A stretch of DNA of 64,000 nt from Protopterus annectens (GCF_019279795.1 NC_056743.1:631909993-631973992); one strand, 5' to 3'; shown: positions 20,500 through 34,595, numbered from the stretch's first letter. The notes: generated from the sequence alone by a model not told the origin. Numbers and translations are program-made.

Positions 20500-22920
20500 C
20501 ATTTAGAACAGTAAATCTAACTCTATAATGGACTGTAAGCTATTAAAAATAATTTTCTTAAATGGATAATATGTAGCAAGAGTTTTCATACTTTTTTCAA
20601 ACATACCTATAGAAGAACATTTTAACAAGGCTTCCAGTTTTAAAAAGCAAATTTTGTTCAAAGTATATTTGTTGCATCATATTGTATTTTTTGATTGAGA
20701 TGGCTGTATTTGTAGATGTAAATTTTCATACTTCTGAACTGAAATCACTAGGGGCAACCAAACGTTACTTTTCTTAGGTATTTTGAGACACTATTGGTTT
20801 GTAATGTTTTGGAATCTAAATATATTAGACACAGTAATAGATGATGGATACTTGGGTTCAATTTGGTTATTTATAAAAGTGATTTTCTTTCCTGGAGTTG
20901 TGAACACCTGAGTCATTGAGAAGAGGAAAGGGAGATGGGTCAGTATTATGGCCAAGATGGAGAATATGGTTAATAGTGATCTGGAAGTTTGGAGGATTGG
21001 ATCTCTAGAGCTCTGTTGACTTAGAAGATTTTTTTATATCACGTGTAGCAGCTTCTGCCTTCTTATAGCCTTTTCTGAACTATGCTTGAGTCATATACTC
21101 TCTTTGATACTCAGAAAATAGAACAGAGGCAATCTCTTATTTTTGTCATAGTCCTGATTAACAGATCAACCCATTCCAGAATGGACTTGTCTCAAATGAG
21201 GAGATGTCCAGAGTAGTATACAAATGTAAATTATGAGACAGTAACATGCAAGAGTAGCTTGACACAAAGTGAACAGGCAGCCCTGTAAAAGTTCACATTA
21301 AACATCTTATCATCAAAATGTTTCACATACCTTATTAGGTAGTGTCATGGTAGCTTATGAAACTTATGATGGTGCCATATGAAATGTATAAGGTGATAGT
21401 TACTAACAGGATCACACAGAGATTCCCATAATGCTGTATGATAAGTTCGTTACCTTTGAGCTGGAATTGAAGCCATAAGTTTTATATAGTATTAATTGGG
21501 GTCACAATCATTTCTAATGTTAAGTTGTTAAACTCCAATATTTATTTTGCAACTTTTCACTTCTGCCTGTTTTGGCATGATTATTATTCTTTTAATGTAT
21601 TTGCAACATTTTATTTGCAGTGGTTTATATGATGTTTTTCATCATGTGGTGAAACTGAGTATATAAATGCTGTATTTTATCCAATGAAGTCCCTATGAAA
21701 GCAAGTGGACAAAAGTGCTGGTGATTTATTCAGAAGCACTCATTTGCGTAAGCTCTGCTTTTTTTTCTCTAATTGATTTTTGGTTTCTATGATGTTCTAC
21801 TCATATTTTTGGATTCAGTTTTTCTTTGCTTTTTTGTAGGATTTCAGTTTTATTATGAACATATTTTACATCTAAGGGGGATAATTCAATATCATAGATT
21901 TTTGAGTAAGTCTTCATTGAGAGGATCAATAGCTTATCCATTTATCATTTTGTTTGAGGACCTGAATTAAGAATGATGTCACAGAGAGTAGTATAAGAAT
22001 GGTTTGGGCAGTCTAGGAAATATAATGTCTAGGTTTGTGACAATGTTTAAGTTTTAATAGCTGGGTATAGACAACAAGGACTTTAGAGTAATACTGTGCA
22101 TGTTTTGTTTGATTAATGAGAATATTGTTTTGAATGAGTTAGGAGTTTGATCAAATTAAGGAACACCAGTTGACTAATGAAACCTAAACATATGTGTGTA
22201 ACATAAACAATTAACTACAAACATTGGGAAAACTGCAGATTAAAGGGATGCTGTCAAAAGATGGAGCAGCTGACCATTCAGCGTCTTAGCTAGTTTTTAG
22301 CACATGGTACGGTTAATTTACTTTACTTGGGAGTTGTCATTATCAAAGTATCATACCACATAACACAGGATAGGGTTGGGGGCAGCAGTAAGTGATTTTT
22401 CAGTTTGGCTAAAAGTTCCAGGCTTCAGTGCCATATCTTGGATAATTCAGAATTGTTATGAAACCCCACCACTGCCCAGATAGAAACAGAGAGAACACAT
22501 GTAACATTTAAAAGGGCTGTGCTACCAAGTGCACTATTATATGTGTCCTTTGAGTTAATTTAGTAGTAGGGTAGTGAGAGTAGTAACCTATGGTGCAGAG
22601 GGATGCAGCCTTTAAAATGATCCAATGTGTTTTACAGTTGAGTATATTTTTGTAGTAATGGAGACCAGATAAGGGATAGGTATGGTGTCTTATACAGGTT
22701 CATGGAAGCTTATCAAGTGAGGGTGCTGTGATTGTGCTACAGTGTCAGTGACATTTTGGGAAGTTCAGACTTGAACTTCACATAGGCTATACAGGGCTCT
22801 GTAAAATCTATTTATAGAATAATGGTTTACAGACGGACCATATACTTAGCTTCACATAAAGGTAGTGCACTGAGAGAACAACTAACTAAAAAAAAAGGCA
22901 GCTGTCCACACCTGCAACTA
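20500..22920. other. No recognised feature
   Basis: AT-rich sequence with only short random-looking frames (for example 21773-21970). No repeat, RNA or gene signature was recognised. Confidence 0.4.
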
Positions 22921-22925
22921 CTGCA

Positions 22926-22948
22926 TGATGATGATGATGATGATGATA
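22926..22948 (+). repeat. (ATG)n microsatellite
   Basis: A short run of about seven ATG/GAT trinucleotides. Confidence 0.9.
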
Positions 22949-25734
22949 CTAGGGACACAGGAGCTGTAGCAACACCAGTTTCAAAAATTACTGCTAACTA
23001 TTATTCAATCAATGAGCACCGAAGTTAAAAGTAGGGACTCGATAAAAAAAAAACGCTCGTGTTTGAACCTTGCACCTGATTAGTCAGAGACTGTACATCA
23101 GCATATTACTGCAATTGTATGAGAAGTAAATAAATAACAAAGAAATTAAGATACCCTTACTGCAATGGATATGTTCTCTCTTCATTAACTATTAATATTA
23201 TCTTGAAAAATCTACAGACTGGTACATAGGAATAAATAAAATGAAGAAAATAGTTGCAACCACAGTGTAAAGCTCTTTTTGTATCTTTTAAAAACTCATA
23301 CCACATAAATTGTAACTGGCACAATGAATATTTCATTTTAGGTGCAGTTGTAAAATTAGCCAGATAATGCAAATAGAGATTTAAAGCCGCTCATTTAAAA
23401 TTATTCCTGGTACAGAAAAAAAATCACAGAAGTAAAATGGAAGAACAGTGATGCTATACATTCTAGCTGCTGTTTTGACTATGCCAGTAATGTTGGATGT
23501 GAAGTTATAGCGCTCATATATTGGAAGAGTTTAAAGCATTCCACATACAGTGGAAGTGTGATACCATAGTCTTCTAATGATTTAAAAAAAACATTATTTG
23601 ATCATGGTAGTTTGATATCTCTTCTGTACAAAAATGTCTTCATGCATAAGTTTATAAAATTGTAGGAACCATTGAGTATCCCTTTTTAGAGAGCGTCTTT
23701 TAAAGAAATAGATACTCCACAGTCTAAAGCAAATTTTATCTAACAGCTATGTTCTGACCAGTGTGATGCAGTGGTTTTTCTGCTGATTACATTAAACGTG
23801 CTTTTACCGAGCCACAAGATGCTTTGATGTGTGCAACTAGGTAAGTTACAAAATAACATGGCAGAAGATGCCAACTAAGAAAGGTCACTGTGTTTTTTGG
23901 TCATTTTGGCTGTCAGAATAAAGGGATGTGATTTACTGTAACAGATGAAATTGGTTTTATGAAAGTTGGAATCCAAACATCAAGAGAGTGAAGCCTTTAA
24001 AATTAAGTACAATAAAATGCACATTTCAAGATAGTAAAGCATATAAGTTACAGTTGTCTGTAGTTTCCTTTACATGTTCATGCTGCCATTTTTATCCAGT
24101 TCATTATAGTTGTCTTCCTCAGGTTCATGACTAATGAGTCTGTCCTGATCACAAAGAGTGAGAGTCATGCTAGTGTCTCTATAGAGTAGAAAAGGAGCAA
24201 ATAATATATTATTTGTCCACACTGCAATCTGTTTGACAGACTCATAGAATAAATTGCATATTTAGTCTTGTTAAATAGCTATGGATGCACATGTTCAAGA
24301 ATTCTCAAATATTGTCAGTTGATCTTGATTTTCAACTTCAACAAAGATACTCAGAGTAGGGTGTAAAATGCCTCTGAAATATATATGGACATTCATAACT
24401 AAGCAAAGATAATAAAACACAGGACAGTACTTTTATAAATCCAGACTCGGACAGCTTTAAAACTTATTTTAAAAATACCTTTATGTCTATTTTCATTACA
24501 AAGCTTGGCCGCTAGCTTCAGCAATCCACAGGATCTTTGTGTAACCTACAAAAAAGTCTATTTCCCAAAATGGATCCATGGTCTAACAGTCTATAAAGCC
24601 TCAGATTAACACCAGGACTGGATCATAAATTAATAAGAAGTACTCATAAAAGTCCAATGTCAGACCAGTCATGCCTGAAGCATTGCCCTAATTGAAAGGT
24701 TTGATGGATGCATAATGTTCTTCTATCATACTGGGATGTTTTAAGGCATCACTATTCTTTGAACAGAAAGCTGACCCAGGAATGTAGCTAGAAAGATGGC
24801 TGGAAAAATGTATGGTAGGAATGTACTACAGTGAGTCATAGAGTTTTTCTTGACCTATTGATCCCTGACTGCAAAATGACTTTACTGACATTTATTTATG
24901 TAAAGCTCATATACTTCTTCTCTCTTACTGGTTTTAAATAAAACTCTAGTATTCTACATCACTTGACAAAATGTTTCAACTCGCTAAACAGGCCCTCCTT
25001 AGTTGTGATGGTCACATAATTGGGGGGGGGGGGGCACAACCGCTAAAATTCCACATGCAGACCCATTTGCAATTTTTTATCTTTAATTTTGCTGTTATAG
25101 GTACGTAAAATAAAAGTTGCGTGCCTGAAAATACAATATTGCTTTCATGTGTTCCATGTGTTTTGTACATTGTAATCAGATGTCTTCTATTCTGTTAAGT
25201 ACTATAAAGTTGACAAAACCTATGCACAATCTTTTGGTGAGGGAGCTTGCATATCTCATAATGTTATGAGTTATACCATGTACAGGCACTCCAAGTTGAC
25301 AGGCCATGACAAACAGTTTGACCAACATGATGCAGCAAAGGAGGTAATAGAAATCCACACTAATATTATTGGGTAAAAAACATGCACATAAGCAACCACA
25401 TACTGGAAAATGAGACTGCTGGCCCTGATAGGCTCTAACATACAACTGGAAATGAACAGATGACACATTTGAGAAATGTTAAAGTTTATTATGCTATTGG
25501 AATAAAGCACAATGTGTCCATCTTTTGTGGTGTTCAAAGATTAAAGAACAGTTTGAAACTGAAAAAATATACACGACTATGACTCATCTTTATAAACCAA
25601 GATAAACTTAATGTGGTTAAGAATAAGATTACAGGAAGTCCCCAGTTAATAAATTTAAATAAATACATAAATATAATATTGAACTAGAATTGGCAGGTTT
25701 CCTTTGGACAACCATCAGATCTTCCATTTGGAAG
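22949..25734. other. No recognised feature
   Basis: AT-rich sequence with scattered short open frames. A 14-base G run lies at 25021-25034. No family was recognised. Confidence 0.4.
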
Positions 25735-26452
25735 AATAATCCTTTTATAAGGAAATTGAGTAGACTTCAAAGTTAATAAACAATGTTAAAAGGAGTACTC
25801 TGTTACATCTTAAATAGGATAGAATTATCTTAATCAACTCTATGGCAATCCATTCAACATAACAGTGACAGAAAATTATGTTTCAATTACAAATGCTATA
25901 GAGGAGGAAGTCAACCATTTTTAGGTGGAACTCCAGCACCTTCTGAAAATAATACCAAAAAGATATTGCATTCATCATAGTGAATAAAATGCTACAATTT
26001 TAGTCAAACTGGAATAATGCACATATTTGGGACTGGAATATAAAATGAAGTGGCACATAGGCTAAGAATATGTCTGCCATGATAATTCACAGTCATTGTC
26101 AACACTTCTTTTCATTAGCTTAAAAGAATACTTTAAGATTTGATATTACCAAACTGACAGTACAAAAATCAGCCCTGCAGCTGACTCTGGTTCATACCAT
26201 CATCATGTTATTAAAAACTTTAGAATTAAATTAAGAAAAGCCTTTGGGACAGCCAAACACAAACTCAACAATATTTCAAATGAATGTATAATGGAGGTGA
26301 TGAAAGGATTTAAGGGATTACAGCTTGTAAAGAGAGAGCCTGAGTAACTATATATAAAATCATAATATTTTCTAGATGTTAGCAACAAAAAATGTTCCAG
26401 AGAGAGAGAAGATTAAAAAGCCAAATTGGATTTTAGAAGTGCAAGGAAAATT
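25735..26452 (+). repeat. Left arm of a 0.7-kb imperfect inverted repeat
   Basis: From AATAATCC at 25735 to GAAGTGCAAGGAAAA at 26452 this segment is the reverse complement of 27180-27887, with identity of roughly 90% by eye and a few small indels. The inner end encodes EKIKKPNWILEVQGK, just upstream of the Penelope-like fragment, so each arm probably belongs to one of two oppositely oriented copies. Confidence 0.85.
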
Positions 26453-26900
26453 TGTGAATTTGTTGATTGTAATTTTGAATGTATACATTACATCAGTATG
26501 TACCAGATGTGAGGCATTTTATGTTGGTAAGAGTAATGCAAAGTTGAAGAACTGTATTTATTAACATAAATATAGCACCAAAACCAAAAATGAGGTTAAG
26601 GCCATATATAACTACCCTGAGAAATATAAGAACATAAATAAAAAATCATACTGCATGTTATTGATCATGCTATGTTACAACACAAAGAAAATTAAGATGA
26701 TTTGGAATTTAGAGAAGTGATATGTCAAATATGATTAAATGCAAGTTTTTACACAGGATCGAATGATTCTATTAATGATAAGTATGTCTTTAAGCACAAC
26801 AGGAAGTAGAGAAAATGCAATCAATGATTACTATTGGTCAATGAGATTTGTTATATGACTATGCTGTATGCATAGTATGTCTTGAGAATGGATTTGAGCA
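26395..26900 (+). pseudogene. Penelope-like element GIY-YIG endonuclease fragment
   Basis: The plus-strand frame around 26376-26564 reads KKPNWILEVQGKF, then VYITSVCTRCEAFYVGKSNA followed by KLKNCIY, then a stop and HKYSTKTKNEV in the same frame. The V-Y-x-I-x-x-C-x-x-C-x-x-x-Y-V-G-K arrangement and the following L-K-x-x-I-Y-x-H are the hallmark of the GIY-YIG endonuclease that follows the reverse transcriptase in Penelope-like retroelements. The frame breaks after about 60 codons and the rest is decayed. No RT domain is recognisable upstream in the left arm. The assignment depends on one motif region but the spacing fits well. Confidence 0.6.
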
Positions 26901-26989
26901 GTCTGAAGAAGAACTAAAAGCCCATACTGTCTAATTTTTTTTAATTAAAAAGTTCAAAAGTATATTTTAGCTACTGAGTTTCCTCTGTG

Positions 26990-27127
<138 letters not shown>

Positions 27128-27179
27128 GTTGCTTGATAATTTCTTGTATCTGCTTACCAAGGTCATTTTTGTATTTTCC

Positions 27180-27887
27180 TTGCACTTCTAAAATCCAATT
27201 TGGCTTTTTAATCTTCTCTCTCTCTCGGAACATTTTTTGTTGCTAACATCTAGAAAATATTATGATTTTATATATAGTTAAGCAGGCTCTCTCTTTACAA
27301 GCTGTAATCCCTTAAATCCTTTCATCACTTCCATTATACATTAATTTGAAATGTTGTTGTGTTTGTGTTTAGCTGTCCCAAAGGCTTTTCTTAATTTAAT
27401 TCTAAACTTTTTAATAACATGATGATGGTATGAACCAGAGTCAGCTGCAGGGCTGATATTTCTATTGTCAGTTTGGTAATATCAAATCTTAAAGTATTCT
27501 TTTAAGCTAATGAAAAGAAGTGTTGACAATGATTGTGAATTATCATGGCAGACATATTCTTAGTCTATGTGCCACTTCATTTTTTATTCCAGTCCCAAAT
27601 ATGTGCATTATTCCAGTTTGACTAAAATTGTAGCATTTTATTCACTATGATGAATGCAGTGTCTGTTTGGTATTATTTTCAGAAGGTGCTGGAGTTCCAA
27701 CTAAAAATGGTTGACTTTCTCCTCTAGCATTTGTAATTGAAACATAATTTGCTGTCACTGTTATGTTGAATGGATTGCCATAGAGTGGATTGAGATAATT
27801 CTAACCTATTTAAGATGTAACAGAGTACTCCTTTTAACATTGTTTATTAACTTTGAAGTCTACTGAATTTCCTTATAAAGGATTATT
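27180..27887 (-). repeat. Right arm of the 0.7-kb inverted repeat
   Basis: Reverse complement of 25735-26452. On the minus strand it encodes the same EREKIKKPNWILEVQGK words, then diverges to YKNDLGKQIQEIIKQRF before the (GT)n tract. The two copies share one boundary and differ beyond it. Confidence 0.85.
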
Positions 27888-28183
27888 ATGTGTGTCTGTG
27901 TGAGTCGCCCGTCTCAATGTTATAGTATTATTAAAGTTTATTTTCTTCTAGGCTAGAAGGGGACAAATATAGTTGCATGAGCTAGTTTCATTGGATGGGC
28001 CTCCTCTCATAATTTACACCGTGACTTCAGAATATGGTAATATAATGCCCTGTTTTCCTTATGCTAAATCTCATTTGAATTTCTTAGAATAACTGCTAAC
28101 AATAAAAATCTCTGAATAAAGTATCCAAAACATTCTTACATTGACACTCACTAGTTTATGTTCATAGTCATCTTTTTTCTTAT

Positions 28184-29460
28184 AGGTTCATAGATTCATA
28201 GGTAGGTACTAGGCTATTGGCCCTAGGGCCTATATAAGCCTAGCCAAATGGTACCCTGGCTTTTGCCACCCAAGAACATTATTTTCCTGTGCCCCTGTCA
28301 AGCAGAGCTACAGAAGTGATCCCTGGGGTGAATTTCCTATCTCTCATCCAAACATCAAGATTTTTCTTGAAGATTGCTAATGAGGAGCTTTGTTTGATAT
28401 TGATAGGTAGCTTGTTTCAGAGTATGGGAAGTCTCTAGGACAGGAATATATCCCTCCAGCATGTTCAGTTTATTGTGGTGACAAGGTTTAGGTCCCTAGA
28501 GCGTGTAGCTCTGAGGGATTGGGATTTCTTTACGTGGAGCATGTCCAACAGCTCTGGGTTTGACATAGCTCTGTATGTTAGGCAGAGATCACCTCTGAAT
28601 CGGCGATATGAGAGTAAAGCTGGAGTTTTTTGAGACGGTCTGCATAGGGAATCTGTTTGAGGCCGGTAATCCTCTTTGTGAGGTGTTTCTGTGGCCTTTC
28701 CAGTTGTTGCAGATGTCTTGTGAGGTACATACCAAAAGGGGTGTTGTACTCTATAGTGGGTCTAATGAGTGATGAGTAGAGGGGAACAATAACCTCTGTT
28801 TTCCTGGATGAGAAACCTTTTGTGATGAGGTGTGCCATGTAGAAGGAGTTTCTGACTACTGTGGCGATGTGATTATCAAAGGAGAGACTACTGTCCACCT
28901 GTTCCAAGGTCTCTTATCAGACTTTCAGTGTTAAGTAGACTACCACCTATGTGGTAGTTCATGGGTACAGAGTTTTTACCAAAAGGGATGACAATGCACT
29001 TTTTGACATTGAGCTTGAGGCCATGGATTTGACACCAGGCATCTGTCTCAGTGAGGTCCTTTTGTAGGATGTCCACATCGTTAGGAGTTTTGATTATGGC
29101 TCCTAGTTTGCAGTCATCTGCAAACTTTGTTAGCCAAAGACCTTCTGTGTTAGGCTGTACTTCAGAGAAGTAGATACCAAAGAGGAGAGGACTTAGGACT
29201 GAACCCTGTGGTACTCCATTTGTTACTGGTCTGAAGTTGGATTTAGAGTCTGCTACTTTCACAGTGTGGGTTCTATCAGTGAGCCAATTGGCAACCCATC
29301 TTGTGACATAGGGATTTATACCTAGTTTAGTGAGTTTGTCTATAATTCCAGTGTGGGGGATGGTGTCGAAAGCCTTGGCGAGATCTAGATAGGCTGTGTG
29401 AACCACCTTACCCTCATCTATGACTTTGGTGACCGCTTCAAAGACCGCTTCTTCATCTGC
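28184..29460 (-). mobile_element. CR1-like LINE, 5'-truncated, minus strand
   Basis: It contains the RT from motif A to the C-terminus and a complete 3' UTR ending (on the minus strand) in GGGCCAATAGCCTAGTACC followed by TATGAATCTATGAACC. The same end occurs at 42.4 and 57.1 kb. The 5' break lies just upstream of RT motif A (about 29460), as expected from incomplete reverse transcription. Confidence 0.9.
28330..29455 (-). pseudogene. CR1-like reverse transcriptase, C-terminal half
   Basis: The longest minus-strand frame (29406-28888) holds RT motif A as AYLDLAKAFDTIPHTGII, the VTRWVANWLTDRTHTVKV block, NGVPQGSVLSPLLFGIYF and the catalytic WLTKFADDCKLG. A second frame (28907-28578) continues with SLSFDNHIATVVRNSFYMAH, VPLYSSLIRPTIEYN and QKHLTKRITGLKQIPYADRL. 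A frameshift separates them near 28.9 kb (RDLGT region). The catalytic aspartates remain, so this copy is younger than the 5-8 kb one, but 5' truncation removes the endonuclease. Confidence 0.9.
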
Positions 29461-30472
29461 AAAACAGGACTTTAATTAATTTTTTTAAATATGGGTTTCA
29501 TTTAGATTTTATAAGGTTTCTTCACTCTGATTGTATAAAATAAAACAGATGTGAATTCATAAAGGCTCAGTGAGTTCTTAGCTCCAACAAAGAAAGAAAC
29601 GGGCAGCATTAAATTACACTACATAGTTCAAGTACTGCGAATCCTAGAGAAGTGAACAGGGTTATGATTCTTTTGAGAAAGAAAAATGAAAGCTGTCAAT
29701 GCCTTATGAATTTTTTTCTGAAAAAAAAAATAGTGGGTGGTGTGAAGATAGGTGAAGGCTGCCAACCTAGCCAGATAGAATTTTGTAGATAATTCTGTCA
29801 TTTCTAAATATTAATATAAGCCACCGGCTTGTTCTCTTAGATGGAAAAAATGGTGTTAAATGTGGAACTGCAAAAATGTAACAACAGGGCACTCTGCTTA
29901 ACAAAGCTGATAAGTCAAGTCTTTGATGTCAAAACTCAGAGCTGAGATGTCTAGATAAAGGCATTTTGCCTATTGTTTGAGGCCAGAGTTAATGGCTAGA
30001 ATTTGCATGTATAATTTATTTTATTGCTCTGTTCCTGACCAGCTGCAAGATCAAAAGGGCTATTAACCTCTGAGAGTCTGTTAGCCTGGGAACCAAAAAA
30101 AATGATGTAATCTGAAATGAATCAGTGGTACTGTGTTATCAATTTAAGGACAGAAAGAATCAGAGCATTTGTGCATTTGTCTTGAGAACATTCAACTCAC
30201 CACTCTGCCTGTGTCTATATGTAAGTAGGATTTTAGAACTGTGTTTTCTCTTAAATATAGCTAGGAAATAGGAAGATTAGACTAGTTTGTTTTTTTTGTG
30301 ATGTCAGAACTTTTCTACTGTATTATTTTAAGCATTTCTCTGTGATCTCTGAACTCTTGACTAGCACTGTGTAGTAAGAAGTATTGTCTTGTGTTTTTTT
30401 TGTATTATTAAATATTTTTAAACATTTCAGCTGGGGCTGTTTTGTGTAGAGATAATTTAAGCTCAAAGAGTT

Positions 30473-30477
<5 letters not shown>
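29461..30477. other. No recognised feature
   Basis: AT-rich unique-looking sequence with no coding or repeat signature recognised. Confidence 0.4.

Positions 30478-30517
<40 letters not shown>
30478..30517 (+). repeat. (AT)n microsatellite
   Basis: About 20 AT units. Confidence 0.97.
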
Positions 30518-30523
<6 letters not shown>

Positions 30524-30764
30524 CTGTACCAAGTCACTCCAAATAAGTCTTGACTGTTCAGTCGCACTTACCATTTGGATATTAATATTGCACAGTATTA
30601 CTGGACACCCTTTCATAAGGCCTATTGAGTAGTTGATAAATATTAGCTTAGTGGTGGCAGTGATTTCTACCATATAGTCTGGGTAAAAGGGGCACAGCTG
30701 GAGAACCTGTGCCAGCCTTCCCCAGGAGTGTCTGTGTGGTTGTATGTAACTCTTATCTCAAAGT

Positions 30765-31095
30765 GTGTGTGTGTTTCAGCTACTTGGACAGGGACACAAA
30801 GCACTGGTTGGACAGAGAGGGTGCTGGAGGTTTTAGCTTGACCACTAGGCTGAGATCTGGACCCTATAGCTGTGCCAGTGGGAGTCTTATTGGGGACCTG
30901 GAGAGAAAGGGAGAAACCAGCCCCAGACTGACTGTGATCTCTGTGTGGTCTTAAGGGAAATTGTACTTTACTGTGTGTGTATTTATTATCCTTTCCCTAT
31001 ATGGACACCCCTCACTGGTGTCAGTGGTGAGGATTGAGGCTCCTTGATTGCTGAGCCAGTGCACGGGCATCACAGGTGGTACAGTATAAGTCTGA
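30765..31095 (+). repeat. Interspersed repeat, copy 2 of 2
   Basis: Plus-strand counterpart of 5005-5340. It retains one copy of the GAGGATTGAGGCTCCTTG block, which in the other copy is duplicated in inverted form. The start is at a GTGTGTGTTTCAGCTACTTGG run. Confidence 0.6.
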
Positions 31096-31475
31096 GAGAA
31101 AGACAAATTCCTAAAGAATGCTTCAAGCAATTTCATTCAAACACAAAGTGGCATACATTTAGGGAGCTGGACAGCACAGAGATACATACGTACATGCATA
31201 TAAATATTTCAAGCACAGGCATTAATGCCCTTCTAGCCTGAAAAATTAAACAAACAGTTGTTGCCATAATAAATGTCCATATGTCATATAACAGGAAACA
31301 ACTAAATTATGCTTTCTTTAATATGTGGCAGTGTAGAGATTATTTTGTAGGGTGGAAAACATTCTCTGAAAAATACAGTATTTTGTCTAGTGTGGAGCTT
31401 TTCAGCATCCTCAGTTAGAATTATTGTACAGACACAGTTATCAAAGTTTTGCACCAGTCTTTGCTGCCTCAGAAA

Positions 31476-31784
31476 TACCTGTCATCTGTCTATATTTTCA
31501 CAGAATGTCCCATATTTTTGGCTCATATTTTTGGTCAGTTCCTCATAAAATTTGAGGTTTTTTAGCTAATCACTGGGATGATCTGAAGTCACTAAATAAT
31601 GACATACATTTGAGTTTCAGATTTCAAATCCTTCAGAAAATGTATGTTAAAATAAACCCTGTTATTCTAGCAACTTTTTAAGTTTATAAGATTAATATTT
31701 AAAATGTGCCCTTATTTTTGGGCCTTTGTCCCCCTATTTTGATGGGCTTTGTCCATATTTCTTGCACTAGCAAGTTGAGAGGTA
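31476..31784 (+). mobile_element. Short TIR element (family M), best-preserved copy
   Basis: Left end ATACCTGTCATCTGTC and right end AGTTGAGAGGTAT are imperfect inverted repeats next to TA dinucleotides. Inner words include CACAGAATGTCCCATATTTT, AATCCTTCAGAAAATGTATG and TTTGTCCCCCTATTTTG. It has no coding capacity and is therefore non-autonomous. The superfamily is unresolved: TA flanks suggest Tc1/mariner, but this rests on two bases. Confidence 0.7.
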
Positions 31785-32406
31785 TGGCCTTAGACCATAG
31801 CTGTTCAAATTATTGTAGAAATACTTGTTTTACAATTATATGTTAAAAGGTTTCATCATTTCTAAAGCCTATTTTTTTCTGACAGTGACTTTTGAAACCA
31901 TGTAACAGTAAACTATGCAAGATCTCTTGGCTATGCATGAGTAATGCAGCATTAAAGTTATTTGCTACACAACACATTTTCATTATCTGACAGAGTTAAA
32001 CAGTTACTTTGCCTCTCTTCCAATATAAACAGTGTGCCTTATTTAACTGCATACACCCTGTACAACCTTAACGTCTTACCTGCATAAGTAAATATTTTCC
32101 ACTAACCAGGTCATGCAGAGGCAAGTGCCACTCAGCACTACTGATGACCCAAGTATGGTAACATACTCAGGACACTTGTATGAATGACGGTGAGGCTAGT
32201 ATGAAGCAGTCAGTGGTCAGATATTCCATGCCAGGGGGTGGGGTGGGAAAACACACCTCCATGCAACATTTGGTAAAAGCTATGAGACACACAGCAAGGG
32301 GCAGTCAAAACATCCTAATGTATCTGAACTAGAAACTTCCAGAGCTAAGGCATATGGCTGACTACCACAAATATAAAGGTATTATTTTGCCTTTAAATAT
32401 ACAATA

Positions 32407-32413
<7 letters not shown>
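31785..32413. other. No recognised feature
   Basis: AT-rich sequence leading to a (GT)n tract; nothing recognised. Confidence 0.4.

Positions 32414-32471
<58 letters not shown>
32414..32471 (+). repeat. (GT)n microsatellite
   Basis: About 29 GT units. Confidence 0.98.
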
Positions 32472-32474
<3 letters not shown>

Positions 32475-32582
32475 CATAATTTGAAATAATTTTAAGTTCA
32501 GGAAGCCAGCAGGTAGAAGGGGGATGGGCTAGGGGTAGGGTAGTAGGTGAGGAGCTAGCTTGGGGTTTCTACCACAATTAAT

Positions 32583-32951
32583 CTAATTGGGGATAATAGT
32601 TGCTAAGGATGGTCCTGAAATTACCCAGCAATAACTCAGTTGATGTTCTGGAGTTGGGCCAATATTAATACCAGGATACAAGGCCAGAGGCAACATAGTG
32701 CCAGGTGTGGGGAGTAACTGAACTTTTTTGCTAGAAAATCCACTTTTGATGTCTTCAGTTCCATACAATAATGTGATGTTTTCTTCTGTAATAGACATTC
32801 TTGTCTTTGTTTTTTTTTTCTCGTTGTAATTAGGATAGATATTTTGACACCTTTTAAATAGAGTTAACACATTTTCTTCCTCAGCATAAGAAATATCTTG
32901 CATGAGTACACTACTGCGAATACAATGCTGCATGACGCTTCCATACCCCAC
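32583..32951 (-). other. Unrecognised 122-codon open frame
   Basis: A minus-strand frame whose middle (SYAEEENVLTLFKRCQN to ITEENITLLYGTEDI) has protein-like composition. No family is recognised, there is no upstream or downstream continuation and no convincing splice sites. It may be chance or a fragment of an old element. Confidence 0.15.
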
Positions 32952-33960
32952 TGTGTGAAAGTCAATTTAGAACAGCAATTTACCTTTATCAAATTACTGC
33001 ACAAAGCAGAGCAAGGCTGTGTCAGTTTTCTCTTAAGTACTGTAGAGCTGCCAAAACTTAACCACAATCTTTAGCAGACAGGCTTTATTTTTAAATCTAA
33101 CAGAATGGATGAAGTCACCACTGAAAATTTTGTTACTGCATAAAATAAAGTTAGCATGTTCTTTTTTCCGGAATATGTTTTTTTTTTTTTGTACTGGTTT
33201 GCTGCATGTGCCTAAGTTAATATACATATATACTAAAGAAAAAAGCAGGATTTGCATATATTTTATTTAACATTTGTTTACGAGGAAAGTTTGACTGGGA
33301 ACAGAGCTCATTTTCAGTGGAGGCCTGGGGAGAAAAGCTCCAGAGGCAATTTGCAAATACAAAGATGCAAAGATACAAAAATACAAAGTAGACTACAATA
33401 AATAGAAAAAGTATAAAACTACACAGATTTACATTGAGTACTATCCTTAGAATATAAAGTATAAATCATAAATTCACATATATTTTAAAGGACATATTTT
33501 CCTTACACAGAGAGGATCAAAGCAATCTTGCATAGTAAAATACAGACATAAGGTTTCAAGTGTTATAATATTATTCAAGTGTTATAATACTATAATATAT
33601 TGACTGCACTGACAAAAGGAATAGTTCATTATTCATGTTTATTTTTGCATGTAATATTTTACTGTTCAATTTTCTATTTTGTGCACTGGGTAAGACATGT
33701 TATAAACTACTCGCTCAGGAGAAAATAAAACTGTCACAGTTTCCCTTCTGAAGATTAAGGAGTGCGTGCTTAATAAAATCCAGCTGTATAAAGTTTTTAC
33801 AGTCCACAGAAATTTCATGGCTTGTAAAATAAAAACATTGTTTGCCTGTTTACAGAAAATACTGGGATTTACATATAGCTTGATTCATTGACAAAAGTCA
33901 GTTCTCTTGTCTCTCATGTATTATATTTGTAAGTTCAACAAAAAGTTATACTTTGATTAT

Positions 33961-33962
<2 letters not shown>
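32952..33962. other. No recognised feature
   Basis: AT-rich with a T run at 33180-33190 and short direct repeats (ATTCAAGTGTTATAATA twice near 33.56-33.59 kb). No gene was seen. Confidence 0.4.

Positions 33963-34034
<72 letters not shown>
33963..34034 (+). repeat. (GT)n microsatellite
   Basis: About 36 GT units. Confidence 0.98.
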
Positions 34035-34038
<4 letters not shown>

Positions 34039-34544
34039 CTAAGCAGTCATTCAACTGACTTTATTTAGCTGCAATATTTATTCATTAATTCTGTCTCTGA
34101 TTACTTGCTTAATTCAGTTCAAGGTTGTGGGACAGAAAGAGGTTATCATAGCTGTCAGTGAATATGAGGTAAGGAAACTAATTTTGTATAGTACACAAAT
34201 CTATCATGGGGTGGACATAGCCATTCATGCTCATTCTCACAAGATACACATGCCCACAGCCAATTTGAAGGATAATGGATTCATCTATCCTAAAACTTTG
34301 GTATGTGTGAGGAAATGAGAGCATCCTGTAAAACTCCAAATGGGCATAGGGATTAACAACGATAAATTGTTTAATAAAAACATGCTATTTTAGACACTTG
34401 TATCACATGGCACATGATATTCATTCTCCTGCACCTTGTTCCTGACCCAGCCTCTAACCCCAGCCTTACATACCCTTTATCTTACAAACAGGCCTTCCCT
34501 AACAATACTAATATACAAGACACGCACATGCTACATTGACACTA

Positions 34545-34595
<51 letters not shown>
